A stretch of 64,000 nucleotides of DNA from positions 62,001-126,000 of the forward strand of contig LRBF01000239.1 in NCBI GenBank assembly GCA_001580565.1. The letters run 5' to 3'. The notes under the pieces are model-generated. The model saw only the letters and a list, made by a program, of their open reading frames with translations, searched no databases and was not told the DNA's origin. Position 1 is the first letter of the stretch. Each line of letters begins with the position of its first letter. Made by a program: the position numbers and the translations under genes. The stretch is from Caballeronia megalochromosomata. Its GTDB lineage: Bacteria; Pseudomonadota; Gammaproteobacteria; Burkholderiales; Burkholderiaceae. Of the stretch, positions 28,835-37,217 are shown one piece after another.

Positions 28835-30238
28835 TTATCGGGTGAAGCCCCAGAACATCAGGTACCACGCGCTGTCCGCGACGGCCAGCGCAGCGACAAA
28901 CCATACCATCGTGAGCGCGCGCGGAACAAGAGCCGATGCATAGCGGCTCGTCACGCGCCAGGCGAGCCACGCGCTCCAGAGGTTCGCCGCGGCGAGCAAG
29001 CCGAGGCGCAGACCGGGCACCCACCACAACGGCAGATGCTCGGCGCGCAGCAGCGAGACCGTCGTCGCGGAAAGGCCGAGGAACACGCCGACGCCCGCAA
29101 TCGGGATCAGCGCGAGCGTCAGGTGATGCAGGCGCGTCATGTTCATCTTGCCGAGCATGCGCGTGGCGCCCGCGAGGAGCGCGAGCAGCGCGGTGCCGTA
29201 CACGAGCCCCGTCACGACGATGTAGCCGATCACCATCGTGCCGTCGAGCCACGAGAAGACGTCGTTCTGCTCCGGATAATGCGTGAACAGGAACCACGGC
29301 GCGTTGGTATCGAGCGGCCAGAGAATGTTGCGATCGATGAGCCACGCCGCGAGATATTGCTTCAGGTCGACGAACCACGTGCTCACGGTCCAGTGGAACG
29401 CGCCGATCGCGATGCCGAGCAGCCCGTACAGAATGAGCGCGGTGTCCCACGGATTCGCGGCCTTGTCGCCGAGCTTCACGACTTCTTCCGACGGCGAGCG
29501 CCACGTGAGCGCGATCGCGTCGCGATGGCCGCTGCATCGGCCGCACATATGGCAGTCGGCGGCGCCCTTCATGTTGCGCAGCGGGACGAGCGGCGCGCAG
29601 TTGATCGGAATCACGCGATGACCGTGTTCGCCCTCTTTGTACGAGCGGCGCCAGGCGTCTTCGCTGACCTTGTAGTGAAACGGCGCGAGCCGTGCGAGCA
29701 GCGAGAACACGCCGTTCACCGGGCACAGATACTTGCACCACACGCGCTTTTCGCGACCATAGAGCACGCCGATGATCATCGCGCCCACGGTCGAGCCGCC
29801 GAGCACGAGCAGCACCGCTTTCGGATACTGATAGACGCTGACCATCTGGCCGTAGATCGTCGTCAATCCGAACGCGACGAACGGCCAGCCGCCCCAGCGC
29901 ATCCAGCGCGGAATCGCCCAGCCGCGGCCGAACTTGCTCGCGAACTCGGAGAGCGCGCCTTCGGGACACAGCACGCCGCACCAGACGCGGCCGAGCATGA
30001 CCATCGACAGCAGCACGAACGGCCACCAGATGCCCCAGAACACGAACTGCGCGGCGAGCGTGAGATTGCTCCACAGATGCGCGGAGCCATCGGGCAGCGG
30101 CATCACGGCGGGAACGAGGATCAGAAACGCATACACGGCAACGACGACCCACTGAATCATGCGGATCGCGCTGCCGTGACGTTGCATCCAGTGGCCGGCT
30201 TGTTGCAGCCGGCCCGGTCTAGGCATTACGGAGCTCAT
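28835..30238 (-). CDS. ftrD: FtrD-like polyferredoxin membrane protein
   Basis: 467 residues with about nine membrane segments. Two 4Fe-4S-type motifs of the NapH/CcoG sort (WCGVLCPEGALSEF and WCKYLCPVNGVF) plus a third site (CHMCGRC) suggest electron transfer across the inner membrane. In Brucella and Bordetella, FtrD is needed with FtrABC for ferrous iron uptake; it may pass electrons to the FTR1 permease partner. The start is ATG 30238, overlapping the ftrC stop by 4 bases; the open frame continues further upstream inside ftrC, which is only a shadow. Confidence 0.92.
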   Translation of the reverse strand: MSSVMPRPGRLQQAGHWMQRHGSAIRMIQWVVVAVYAFLILVPAVMPLPDGSAHLWSNLTLAAQFVFWGIWWPFVLLSMVMLGRVWCGVLCPEGALSEFASKFGRGWAIPRWMRWGGWPFVAFGLTTIYGQMVSVYQYPKAVLLVLGGSTVGAMIIGVLYGREKRVWCKYLCPVNGVFSLLARLAPFHYKVSEDAWRRSYKEGEHGHRVIPINCAPLVPLRNMKGAADCHMCGRCSGHRDAIALTWRSPSEEVVKLGDKAANPWDTALILYGLLGIAIGAFHWTVSTWFVDLKQYLAAWLIDRNILWPLDTNAPWFLFTHYPEQNDVFSWLDGTMVIGYIVVTGLVYGTALLALLAGATRMLGKMNMTRLHHLTLALIPIAGVGVFLGLSATTVSLLRAEHLPLWWVPGLRLGLLAAANLWSAWLAWRVTSRYASALVPRALTMVWFVAALAVADSAWYLMFWGFTR

Positions 30239-31086
30239 GCTGGACGGCTTGCCGCCTTTTGTTTTTGCGCCATCTGGTTTTTCGAATGGCGCATCAGAAG
30301 ATAGATGACGATCCAGTACACCGCGTACGCGACGAGGTTCATGCCCGCCGGATGCGCGCGATAACCGGTGAGTGTAGCAACCAGCGATCCAAAGGTACTC
30401 GAATCGTCGAGCAGCCACGACGTGTTCCACACCTGATTGACGATCACCGGCAGCACTTCCATGTCGATCAGCTTGTCGATGCCCATCTCGAAGAGACCCG
30501 CCGCGAGAAACAGCAGCATGATTTCGGTGACGCGGAAGAAGGTGCGCCACGAAAAGATCTTGCCGCCGAGCTGCAGAACATAGAACGTCAGGAGCGCGAG
30601 GCCGAAGCCGATGATGATCGCGACATACTGCGACACGTCCACGTGCCCCGACTGGCCGAAGCCGACGCCGTAGAGAAACACGGCGGTTTCGCTGCCCTCG
30701 CGCGCGATCGCGAGCGCGACCAAGAGCGCGATGCCCCACCAGTGCCCGTCCTGCGTGCTCTTCTGCAGCGACGATTCCATGTCGCGCTTGAGCGTGCGGC
30801 CGTGGCGCTTCATCCATAGGACCATCTGCACGATGAGCACGCACGCGACCAGCACCATCGCGGTCTGGAAGTAATCCTGCGCATTGCCCGACAACACTTC
30901 AGTGAAACCGATGAGCGCCGCGCCCAGTGCCACGGCAGCGAGCAGGCCGACGACGACACCGGCCCACAGATAGGGCAGGCCACGCCGCGCCTGATGATCG
31001 CCGTTCTTCAGCCACGCGTAGAGAATGCCGACGACGAGCAACGCCTCGACGCTCTCCCGCCACACGATGAAAAGTACCTGCCCCAT
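30235..31086 (-). CDS. ftrC: FTR1 family iron permease FtrC
   Basis: 283 residues, seven membrane helices. The two FTR1 glutamate motifs are present: RESVEALL near the N-terminus and REGSETAVFLYG further on, both of the RExxE type needed for iron passage. It moves iron supplied by periplasmic FtrA/FtrB across the inner membrane. It lies between the cupredoxin and polyferredoxin genes. Confidence 0.95.
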   Translation of the reverse strand: MGQVLFIVWRESVEALLVVGILYAWLKNGDHQARRGLPYLWAGVVVGLLAAVALGAALIGFTEVLSGNAQDYFQTAMVLVACVLIVQMVLWMKRHGRTLKRDMESSLQKSTQDGHWWGIALLVALAIAREGSETAVFLYGVGFGQSGHVDVSQYVAIIIGFGLALLTFYVLQLGGKIFSWRTFFRVTEIMLLFLAAGLFEMGIDKLIDMEVLPVIVNQVWNTSWLLDDSSTFGSLVATLTGYRAHPAGMNLVAYAVYWIVIYLLMRHSKNQMAQKQKAASRPA

Positions 31087-31156
31087 TCCAGACCTCCAGC
31101 AATTTCCACTTCGATCGGCCGCGCGCGAGCGTGATGTCCCTGCGCGGCGCGTTGCG

Positions 31157-31489
31157 TTACTTCGCGACGATCACGCCCTGCGCGCTCTGATGAAAGTCGT
31201 CGAAGAACTTGTATTCACCCGGGTCCAGCGGCGCGATCACGACGAACGAATCGGCGCCCGGCGCGAGCACTTTCTCCTTGCGCAACTGCACGCTTTCGAA
31301 TTCGGCGGCGCCCTTGCCGACGTTATGCACTTCGATCTTGATGCGCTGCCCCGCCGGCACCTCGATGCGCGCCGGGTTGAGCTTGCCGTCGTTCATTTCG
31401 AGCTTGAACGTCGGCAGGTCGGCGGCAAATGCGGTCCCGGAGGCGAACACGGACATCGCGAGCGCGGCCACCTGTTTTTTCAGTTTCAT
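31157..31489 (-). CDS. ftrB: Cupredoxin-like periplasmic protein FtrB
   Basis: 110 residues with a signal peptide (MKLKKQVAALAMSVFASGTAFA) and a cupredoxin_1 fold (LPTFKLEMNDGKLNPARIEV, DPGEYKFFDDFHQSAQGVIV). Usual copper ligands are not obvious: there is one histidine (in DFHQS) and no cysteine, so it may bind iron or be a metal-poor member. In the ftr system it is thought to oxidise or carry iron with FtrA. Confidence 0.9.
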   Translation of the reverse strand: MKLKKQVAALAMSVFASGTAFAADLPTFKLEMNDGKLNPARIEVPAGQRIKIEVHNVGKGAAEFESVQLRKEKVLAPGADSFVVIAPLDPGEYKFFDDFHQSAQGVIVAK

Positions 31490-31509
31490 GCGTACTTCCT
31501 GATAAAGGA

Positions 31510-31536
31510 CGCGCCCGGTCCGGGATGCCGGGCGCG
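31510..31536. repeat. Intercistronic hairpin between ftrA and ftrB
   Basis: CGCGCCCGG (31510-31518) and CCGGGCGCG (31528-31536), 9-bp perfect arms with a 9-base loop and no T run; probably a transcript-stability element between ftrA and the rest of the operon. Confidence 0.5.
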
Positions 31537-31544
31537 ACAGACGA

Positions 31545-32090
31545 TCAGTAACCGCCCTTCTTGCCGATGCCCGCGAACGGGAAGTCGTACTCGATCGTGA
31601 ACGGCTTAAACCACGGACCGACGCCGGTTTCCTTGTCGGTGTGACGGCCGAACGCCATGTGACCTTCCTGCGAAGGCGGCGAGATGTGCAGCTTCAGGTG
31701 ATACTTGCCCGGGCCGAAAAGCTTCACGTTGTCACCGTAATGCGGGCCGTCGCTCGCGACCATCGGCATCAGGTCGCCCTTGAGCGTCTGCGTCGTGCCG
31801 ACCTTCGTGAGTTCATACGTGACGTTCAGATACGGCATCCAGTCGCCTTCAGCGAAACCGGTCGGATTGTTCTTGACCGCGTGGATGTCCGCCTCGAGGT
31901 GGATATCCGAATCCGACGCCTTGCGCATCATGCCTTCCGGCGCCATCGTGATCGGCTGAAGGTAGACGGCGCCCGTTTCCATGCCGCCCTCGATGTGCTG
32001 CTTGCCGATCGGATATTCGGCGGCCGATGCTGCCATCATCGCCGTGAGACCTGCGGCGACGACGACGCCGCGCATCAACGTTGAACCCAT
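31545..32090 (-). CDS. ftrA: Periplasmic iron-binding protein FtrA (P19 family)
   Basis: 181 residues from ATG 32090 with AAGGAG upstream. A signal peptide (MGSTLMRGVVVAAGLTAMMA) precedes a P19/Tp34-type domain: YPIGKQHIEGGMETGAVYL, SDIHLEADIHAVK and KYHLKLHISPP contain the histidines and methionines that bind copper and iron in Campylobacter P19. It is the first gene of the ftrABCD operon, with a Fur-like site 90 bases upstream. Confidence 0.95.
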   Translation of the reverse strand: MGSTLMRGVVVAAGLTAMMAASAAEYPIGKQHIEGGMETGAVYLQPITMAPEGMMRKASDSDIHLEADIHAVKNNPTGFAEGDWMPYLNVTYELTKVGTTQTLKGDLMPMVASDGPHYGDNVKLFGPGKYHLKLHISPPSQEGHMAFGRHTDKETGVGPWFKPFTIEYDFPFAGIGKKGGY

Positions 32091-32181
32091 CAGAAACTCC
32101 TTGTTTTTATCGATTGGCGCGCGTGCCACGCGAGCCTTGCCACGGGAATACAGAGATGCGTAAAAGTCGAACTCTGTGAAC

Positions 32182-32200
32182 GTTAATACGAACCATTCTC
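32182..32200. promoter_or_regulatory. Fur-box-like site upstream of ftrA
   Basis: On the minus strand GAGAATGGTTCGTATTAAC (32200-32182) matches the Fur consensus at 12 of 19 positions, including the GAnAATG start and a TATTA segment. It is placed 92 bases upstream of ftrA. Confidence 0.45.
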
Positions 32201-32307
32201 AATGTTCGTCAGTTTAGCATCCTTCGACACCCGCAACAATTTGGCGGAGCTTACAGACCCAGACGCAATAAGGCTTTTCGCGGGATCACGCGATTTCGGC
32301 AGGCGAC

Positions 32308-32346
32308 AAAAAAGCGCGACGAACCGTCCGGTCCGCCGCGCTTTTT
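32308..32346 (-). terminator. Intrinsic terminator of uvrB
   Basis: AAAAAGCGCG (32309-32318) / CGCGCTTTTT (32337-32346), with further pairing possible in the loop; A/T runs on both sides make it bidirectional. Confidence 0.8.
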
Positions 32347-32378
32347 GAATTTACCCCTGAAAATCACTTACATATTGA

Positions 32379-34475
32379 TTACTTTCCGCCGATGCCGCTC
32401 ACATGATCGCCCACATTCGCGCCGAACACGCGCTGCCGCAGCAGCGCCAATTGGTCGCGGGTCTGCGCCGCCTTTTCGAATTCGAGATTCCTGGCGTGGT
32501 CCATCATCTGCTTTTCGAGGCGCTTGATTTCCTTCGCGATCTGCTTCTCGGACATGTCCTCGAACTTCGCGCGCGTCTGCGCTTCCTTGAGTTCGGCGCG
32601 GGCTTCGTCGGCGTTGTAGACGCCATCGATGATGTCCTTGATGCGCTTCTCGACGCCGCGCGGCGTGATGCCCATCTTCTCGTTGTGCGCGATCTGCTTG
32701 GCGCGGCGCCGCTCGGTTTCGCCGATTGCGCGCTTCATCGAGTCGGTCATGTTGTCGGCATAGAGAATCGCCTTGCCGTTCACGTTGCGCGCCGCCCGGC
32801 CGATGGTCTGGATCAGCGAGCGCTCGGCGCGCAGGAAGCCTTCCTTGTCGGCGTCGAGGATCGCGACGAGCGACACTTCGGGAATATCGAGACCCTCGCG
32901 CAGCAGGTTGATGCCGACGAGCACATCGAACGTGCCGAGCCGCAGGTCGCGGATGATCTCCACGCGTTCGACCGTGTCGATGTCGCTATGCAGATAGCGC
33001 ACCTTCACGCCGTGATCGGCGAGAAACTCGGTCAGTTGCTCGGCCATGCGCTTCGTGAGCACGGTGACGAGCACGCGCTCATGCACGGCGACGCGCGCGT
33101 TGATTTCCGACAGCACGTCGTCGACCTGCGAGCGCGCCGGGCGCACTTCGATGTCCGGATCGACGAGGCCCGTCGGCCGCACGAGCTGCTCGGCCACCTG
33201 CCCCGCCTTCTGCTTTTCGTAGTCGGCGGGCGTCGCGGAGACGAAGATCGCCTGACGCATCTTGCGCTCGAACTCGTTGAACTTGAGCGGGCGGTTATCG
33301 AGCGCGGACGGCATGCGAAAACCGTAGTCGACGAGATTTTCCTTGCGCGCGCGATCGCCGTTGTACATGCCGTTCAACTGGCCGATCAACACGTGCGACT
33401 CGTCGAGCAGCATCAGCGCGTCGGGCGGCAGATAGTCGACGAGCGTCGGCGGCGGCTCGCCCGGCGCCGCGCCCGAAAAGTGCCGCGAATAGTTCTCGAT
33501 GCCCTTGCAGAAACCCAGTTCCTGAAGCATTTCCAGGTCGAAGCGCGTGCGCTGTTCGAGGCGCTGCGCCTCGACGAGCTTGCCGTCGCCATGGAAGAAC
33601 TCGAGCCGCTCGCGCAGTTCGAGCTTGATGGTTTCGATCGCGCGCATCACGGTGTCGCGCGGCGTCACGTAATGCGACGACGGATAGACCGTGAAGCGCG
33701 GAATCTTGTTGCGCACGCGGCCGGTGAGCGGATCGAAGAGCATCATCGATTCGATTTCATCGTCGAACAGCTCGACGCGCACCGCCATTTCCGCGTGCTC
33801 TGCCGGAAAGATGTCGATGGTGTCGCCGCGCACGCGGAACGAACCGCGCTGGAAATCGGCTTCGTTGCGCGTGTACTGCATCGCGATCAGGCGCGCGATG
33901 ACGTCGCGCTGGCCGAGCTTGTCGCCCGTGCGCAGCGTGAGAATCATCTTGTGGTACTCGGACGGATTGCCGATACCGTAAATCGCGGAAACGGTCGCGA
34001 CGATCACTACATCACGCCGTTCGAGCAGGCTCTTCGTGGCGGAAAGCCGCATCTGCTCGATGTGCTCGTTGATCGACGAATCCTTCTCGATGAAGAGATC
34101 GCGCTGCGGCACATAGGCTTCCGGCTGGTAGTAGTCGTAGTACGAGACGAAATACTCGACGGCATTGCGCGGAAAGAACTCGCGGAATTCCGCGTAAAGC
34201 TGCGCGGCGAGCGTCTTGTTCGGCGCGAAGACGATTGCCGGGCGACCCATGCGCGCGATGACGTTCGCCATCGTGAAGGTCTTGCCCGAGCCGGTCACGC
34301 CGAGCAGCGTCTGAAACGACAGGCCGTCCTCGATGCCTTCGACGAGCTTCGCAATGGCCTCGGGCTGGTCGCCCGCGGGCGGATACGGCTGATAGAGCTG
34401 AAACGGCGAGCCTTCGAACGTGACGAACTTCGATTCGTCCAGTTCTTCGGGTGATGCGATGAGAGTTTCGGACAT
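32379..34475 (-). CDS. uvrB: Excinuclease ABC subunit UvrB
   Basis: 698 residues with the superfamily 2 helicase motifs: Walker [15 protein letters not shown], the beta-hairpin region [23 protein letters not shown], and motif [19 protein letters not shown]. It ends with the UVR domain that binds UvrC (residues about 650-690). UvrB verifies DNA damage in nucleotide excision repair after loading by UvrA. No LexA box of the CTGT-N8-ACAG form is seen upstream. Confidence 0.98.
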   Translation of the reverse strand: MSETLIASPEELDESKFVTFEGSPFQLYQPYPPAGDQPEAIAKLVEGIEDGLSFQTLLGVTGSGKTFTMANVIARMGRPAIVFAPNKTLAAQLYAEFREFFPRNAVEYFVSYYDYYQPEAYVPQRDLFIEKDSSINEHIEQMRLSATKSLLERRDVVIVATVSAIYGIGNPSEYHKMILTLRTGDKLGQRDVIARLIAMQYTRNEADFQRGSFRVRGDTIDIFPAEHAEMAVRVELFDDEIESMMLFDPLTGRVRNKIPRFTVYPSSHYVTPRDTVMRAIETIKLELRERLEFFHGDGKLVEAQRLEQRTRFDLEMLQELGFCKGIENYSRHFSGAAPGEPPPTLVDYLPPDALMLLDESHVLIGQLNGMYNGDRARKENLVDYGFRMPSALDNRPLKFNEFERKMRQAIFVSATPADYEKQKAGQVAEQLVRPTGLVDPDIEVRPARSQVDDVLSEINARVAVHERVLVTVLTKRMAEQLTEFLADHGVKVRYLHSDIDTVERVEIIRDLRLGTFDVLVGINLLREGLDIPEVSLVAILDADKEGFLRAERSLIQTIGRAARNVNGKAILYADNMTDSMKRAIGETERRRAKQIAHNEKMGITPRGVEKRIKDIIDGVYNADEARAELKEAQTRAKFEDMSEKQIAKEIKRLEKQMMDHARNLEFEKAAQTRDQLALLRQRVFGANVGDHVSGIGGK

Positions 34476-34826
34476 GAGAGATCGAGAGGGTCAACGCCTG
34501 AGCAAACAACCATTCTAGCGTTGTACGCAATGCGCGCGCTCGCCACGACGTGACGGGGATTCTTGAGTTTCGTCACGCTCAGGTTGGGCGTGGATCGCCA
34601 AACTCAAGCGGGCCCATTCGCGCCCTTTTTTATCGCCTATCTCGCGCGTTCCGGTACAAAAAAGGGCCAAAAAGCACGCGCATTCGCACCATATTCGTCC
34701 GAAAAGCCTCGCCGGATTCGCTACAATGTGCGACTGGGCTCAGCGGCTTCGAGCTGGCTTCGAGCCGTTCCCCCGCATCATCCGTTTGCATTTCGCCGCA
34801 CGTCCTTCCCTCACTGCCGATAGATC
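34476..34826. other. Divergent uvrB / aminotransferase intergenic region
   Basis: 351 bases without a supported gene. It holds a nested inverted repeat (34563-34607), a short GC hairpin followed by a T run at 34610-34631, and a TACAAT -10-like element at 34722-34727 that probably serves the aminotransferase gene 100 bases later. Confidence 0.5.
34563..34607. repeat. Nested inverted repeat upstream of the aminotransferase gene
   Basis: TTGAGTTT (34563-34570) pairs perfectly with AAACTCAA (34600-34607); inside, CACGC (34574-34578) pairs with GCGTG (34588-34592). Together they form a two-stage stem, and a GGGC/GCCC hairpin with six T follows on the plus strand. Confidence 0.5.
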
Positions 34827-36026
34827 ATGTCTCTTTTCTCTGCCGTCGAACTCGCTCCCCGCGACCCGATCCTGGGCCTCAACGAAGCCTTCAACGCCGA
34901 TACGCGCACGACCAAAGTCAATCTGGGCGTTGGCGTGTACACGAACGAGGAAGGCAAGATTCCGCTCTTGCGCGCCGTGCGCGAAGCCGAGAAGGCGCGC
35001 GTCGACGCCGCGCTGCCGCGCGGTTATCTGCCGATCGAAGGCATCGCCGCCTATGACGCCGCCGTGCAGAAGCTGCTGCTCGGCGACGACTCGCCGCTGA
35101 TCGCCGCCGGCCGCGTCGTGACGGCGCAGGCGCTCGGCGGCACGGGCGCGCTCAAGATCGGCGCGGACTTTCTGAAGCGCCTGAATCCGAACGCGATCGT
35201 CGCGATCAGCGATCCGAGCTGGGAAAACCATCGCGCGCTCTTCGAAAGCGCCGGTTTCGAGGTCGTCAATTACCCGTACTACGAAGCCGCCACGCACGGC
35301 GTGAACTTCGACGGCATGCTCGCGGCGCTGAACGGTTACGCGGCCGGCACGGTCGTCGTGCTGCACGCCTGCTGCCACAACCCGACGGGTGTGGACCTCT
35401 CCGACGATCAATGGAAGCAGATCGTGGAAGTCGTGAAGGCGAAGAATCTCGTGCCTTTCCTCGACATGGCGTATCAGGGCTTCGCGGACAACATCGATGC
35501 GGACTCCGCCGCCGTGCGTCTGTTCGCCGCCGCCGATCTCAACGTGTTCGTGTCGTCGTCGTTCTCGAAGTCATTCTCGCTGTACGGCGAGCGCGTCGGC
35601 GCGCTGTCGATCATCACGACGGGCAAGGAAGAATCGGCCCGCGTGCTGTCGCAACTCAAGCGCGTGATCCGCACCAACTATTCGAACCCGCCGACGCACG
35701 GCGGCTCGATCGTCGCGGCCGTGCTGGCGTCGCCGGAACTGCGCGCGACCTGGGAGCAGGAACTGGGCGAAATGCGCGACCGCATCCGCGCTATGCGCAA
35801 CGGTCTCGTCGAGCGCCTGAAGGCGAACGGCGTCGATCGCGACTTCTCGTTCGTCGACAAGCAGCGCGGCATGTTCTCGTACTCGGGCCTGACGGCGGCG
35901 CAAGTCGATCGTCTGCGCGAAGAATTCGGCATCTATGCCGTGAGCACCGGCCGTATCTGCGTGGCCGCGCTGAACACGCGCAACCTCGATGCCGTCGCAA
36001 ACGCCGTCGCGGCCGTGCTGAAGTAA
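34827..36026 (+). CDS. Aspartate/aromatic amino acid aminotransferase
   Basis: 399 residues, class I PLP enzyme. The Schiff-base lysine is K248 in SSFSKSFSLYGERVG; HACCHNPTGVDL and the C-terminal STGRICVAALN arginine site are conserved. The AspC/TyrB type transfers amino groups between aspartate, aromatic amino acids and 2-oxo acids; sequence alone does not separate the two. Single gene with its own terminator. Confidence 0.92.
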   Translation: MSLFSAVELAPRDPILGLNEAFNADTRTTKVNLGVGVYTNEEGKIPLLRAVREAEKARVDAALPRGYLPIEGIAAYDAAVQKLLLGDDSPLIAAGRVVTAQALGGTGALKIGADFLKRLNPNAIVAISDPSWENHRALFESAGFEVVNYPYYEAATHGVNFDGMLAALNGYAAGTVVVLHACCHNPTGVDLSDDQWKQIVEVVKAKNLVPFLDMAYQGFADNIDADSAAVRLFAAADLNVFVSSSFSKSFSLYGERVGALSIITTGKEESARVLSQLKRVIRTNYSNPPTHGGSIVAAVLASPELRATWEQELGEMRDRIRAMRNGLVERLKANGVDRDFSFVDKQRGMFSYSGLTAAQVDRLREEFGIYAVSTGRICVAALNTRNLDAVANAVAAVLK

Positions 36027-36050
36027 GCCATCCCGGCATCTTCCAAATGA

Positions 36051-36081
36051 AAATGGCGCCCTTCGCGGGGCGCCATTTTTT
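36051..36081 (+). terminator. Intrinsic terminator of the aminotransferase gene
   Basis: AAATGGCGCCC (36051-36061) / GGGCGCCATTT (36068-36078) followed by more T. Confidence 0.9.
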
Positions 36082-36103
36082 GTGGGCGTCGAAAACCGGC
36101 GAT

Positions 36104-36322
36104 TCAGAGCGTCTTTTGCGCGGAGGCTACAGCGGGCGTCGCGTCGTCGTCCTCGACGAAGCCGAGCGAAATAGCGCGGGCGAATTCGGCGCTCACGCCC
36201 GCCACGCTGGTTTCCTCGCGGTGCATGGCCGCGCTGTCGCCTTCACCGGCGTGCATGCAGAACGCCAGTGCGATCGGAAGCACGATGGCAACGGGCCAGT
36301 AGGTCGATATTGTCTTTTTCAT
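36104..36322 (-). CDS. Small hypothetical protein with signal anchor, 72 aa
   Basis: ATG 36322 begins MKKTISTYWPVAIVLPIALAF, a likely signal peptide or membrane anchor with a cysteine just after it (FCMHAGEG). The rest is acidic (FVEDDDATP). It may be a small exported protein. No family recognised; the ribosome site is weak. Confidence 0.5.
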   Translation of the reverse strand: MKKTISTYWPVAIVLPIALAFCMHAGEGDSAAMHREETSVAGVSAEFARAISLGFVEDDDATPAVASAQKTL

Positions 36323-36438
36323 GGGACTGCCTTTAGTCGATATGTCGCAGCGAGTAACACATGTCGAAGACCCACTGGCGGACAGTTCGAATGATACGGA
36401 ATCGTCCCAATCTTAAAAAGTCGTTGAAAAGCAAAGGA

Positions 36439-36459
36439 TTGTTGCACTTGCGACAACAA
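36439..36459. repeat. Inverted repeat TTGTTG-N9-CAACAA
   Basis: Six-base perfect arms (36439-36444 and 36454-36459) about 140 bases before the lipoprotein start; a possible regulator site. Confidence 0.3.
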
Positions 36460-36490
36460 GCGTTCCAGGTGAATCGCTGGTCTCATTCCT

Positions 36491-36520
36491 GCCTTTATGA
36501 CATTCGGCCGTCATAAAGGC
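36491..36520. repeat. Perfect 11-bp inverted repeat upstream of the lipoprotein gene
   Basis: GCCTTTATGAC (36491-36501) and GTCATAAAGGC (36510-36520), 8-base spacer. There is no T run, so it is unlikely to be a terminator. It lies 76 bases upstream of the lipoprotein ATG and may be an operator or a leader hairpin. Confidence 0.6.
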
Positions 36521-36595
36521 TTACAAAGTTGTTGGGGACTTCCGTGTGCCGATGTTGTCTTATTGAGTAACGGTTCCACAGGTTCTTTCAAGATC

Positions 36596-37138
36596 ATGAA
36601 ATCCGCAGTCGCTGGTGTCCTGCTTGCATCGTCCGCCGCTCTGCTCGGCGGTTGCGCGGTTTATCCCGACGCATCGAATTACGGCGGCGGCTATCCGGCT
36701 GTCTATGACGATCCGGGCTACGGGTATTACGGCGGGCCGCCGGTCGCTCAGCCCGGCGTCGTAGTTGGCGGTGGTTATTACTCCGGTCCGGGACCGGCTT
36801 ACTACGGTCCGGGTCCGAGCCGCTACTGGGACGATGGTCCCGGCTGGCGCCGGCCGCCGCCGGGCGGCTGGCATGGTGGTCAGCCGCACGATCGTGGTCC
36901 GGGCGGACCGCCGCCGCAAGCGGGCGGCGGCGGACACCCGAACGGTCCCCCGCCACAGGCAGGCGGCGGCGGTCGTCCGCCCGCACCCCCGCCTCCGCAG
37001 GCAGGCGGCGCTGCGCCGATGCCCAAAGCTGTCGGCGGCCAACCGCCGGGACCGAACCGCGCTCCGCCACCATCGGCGAATGGCAACAGCCGCGACGGCG
37101 GCAACTCGCGCGGCTTTCTCGGCCGCTACGGCGGATAA
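36596..37138 (+). CDS. Proline/glycine-rich lipoprotein
   Basis: 180 residues from ATG 36596. A lipobox (ALLGGC, residues 14-19) ends the signal peptide, so the protein is lipid-anchored. The mature part is low complexity: Tyr/Gly-rich first (YYGGPPVAQPGVVVGGGYY), then three copies of a PPPQAGG unit, then basic and Gly-rich. Such proteins are probably disordered and surface or periplasm linked. Function unknown. The gene converges with lutB. Confidence 0.8.
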   Translation: MKSAVAGVLLASSAALLGGCAVYPDASNYGGGYPAVYDDPGYGYYGGPPVAQPGVVVGGGYYSGPGPAYYGPGPSRYWDDGPGWRRPPPGGWHGGQPHDRGPGGPPPQAGGGGHPNGPPPQAGGGGRPPAPPPPQAGGAAPMPKAVGGQPPGPNRAPPPSANGNSRDGGNSRGFLGRYGG

Positions 37139-37174
37139 GCCGGCGAACAGCCTCATCCGACAGACGGCATCGTA

Positions 37175-37213
37175 AAAACGGGCCGCGCCAGATCAGACGA
37201 TCCGGCGCGGCCC
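37175..37213 (-). terminator. Intrinsic terminator of lutAB
   Basis: GGGCCGCGCC (37180-37189) / GGCGCGGCCC (37204-37213), 10-bp stem, with a T run on the minus strand (A-run 37175-37178 on plus). Confidence 0.85.
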
Positions 37214-37217
37214 TGTT

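Noticed and set aside
28797-30152. N-terminal extension of the haem-binding protein into ftrD
   Set aside because: It is a shadow of ftrD; GTG 28796 gives a protein that matches GlcG/HbpS from its first residues.
30239-30844. N-terminal extension of FtrD into ftrC
   Set aside because: The extension overlaps the FTR1 gene in another frame and lacks a membrane pattern; the ATGA-coupled start at 30238 explains the frame.
32403-34454. Long open frame antisense to uvrB
   Set aside because: Codon bias in this GC-rich genome keeps the opposite strand open; the uvrB frame has all its motifs and the antisense product matches nothing.
34476-34600. LexA box upstream of uvrB
   Set aside because: I looked for CTGT-N8-ACAG on both strands and found none.
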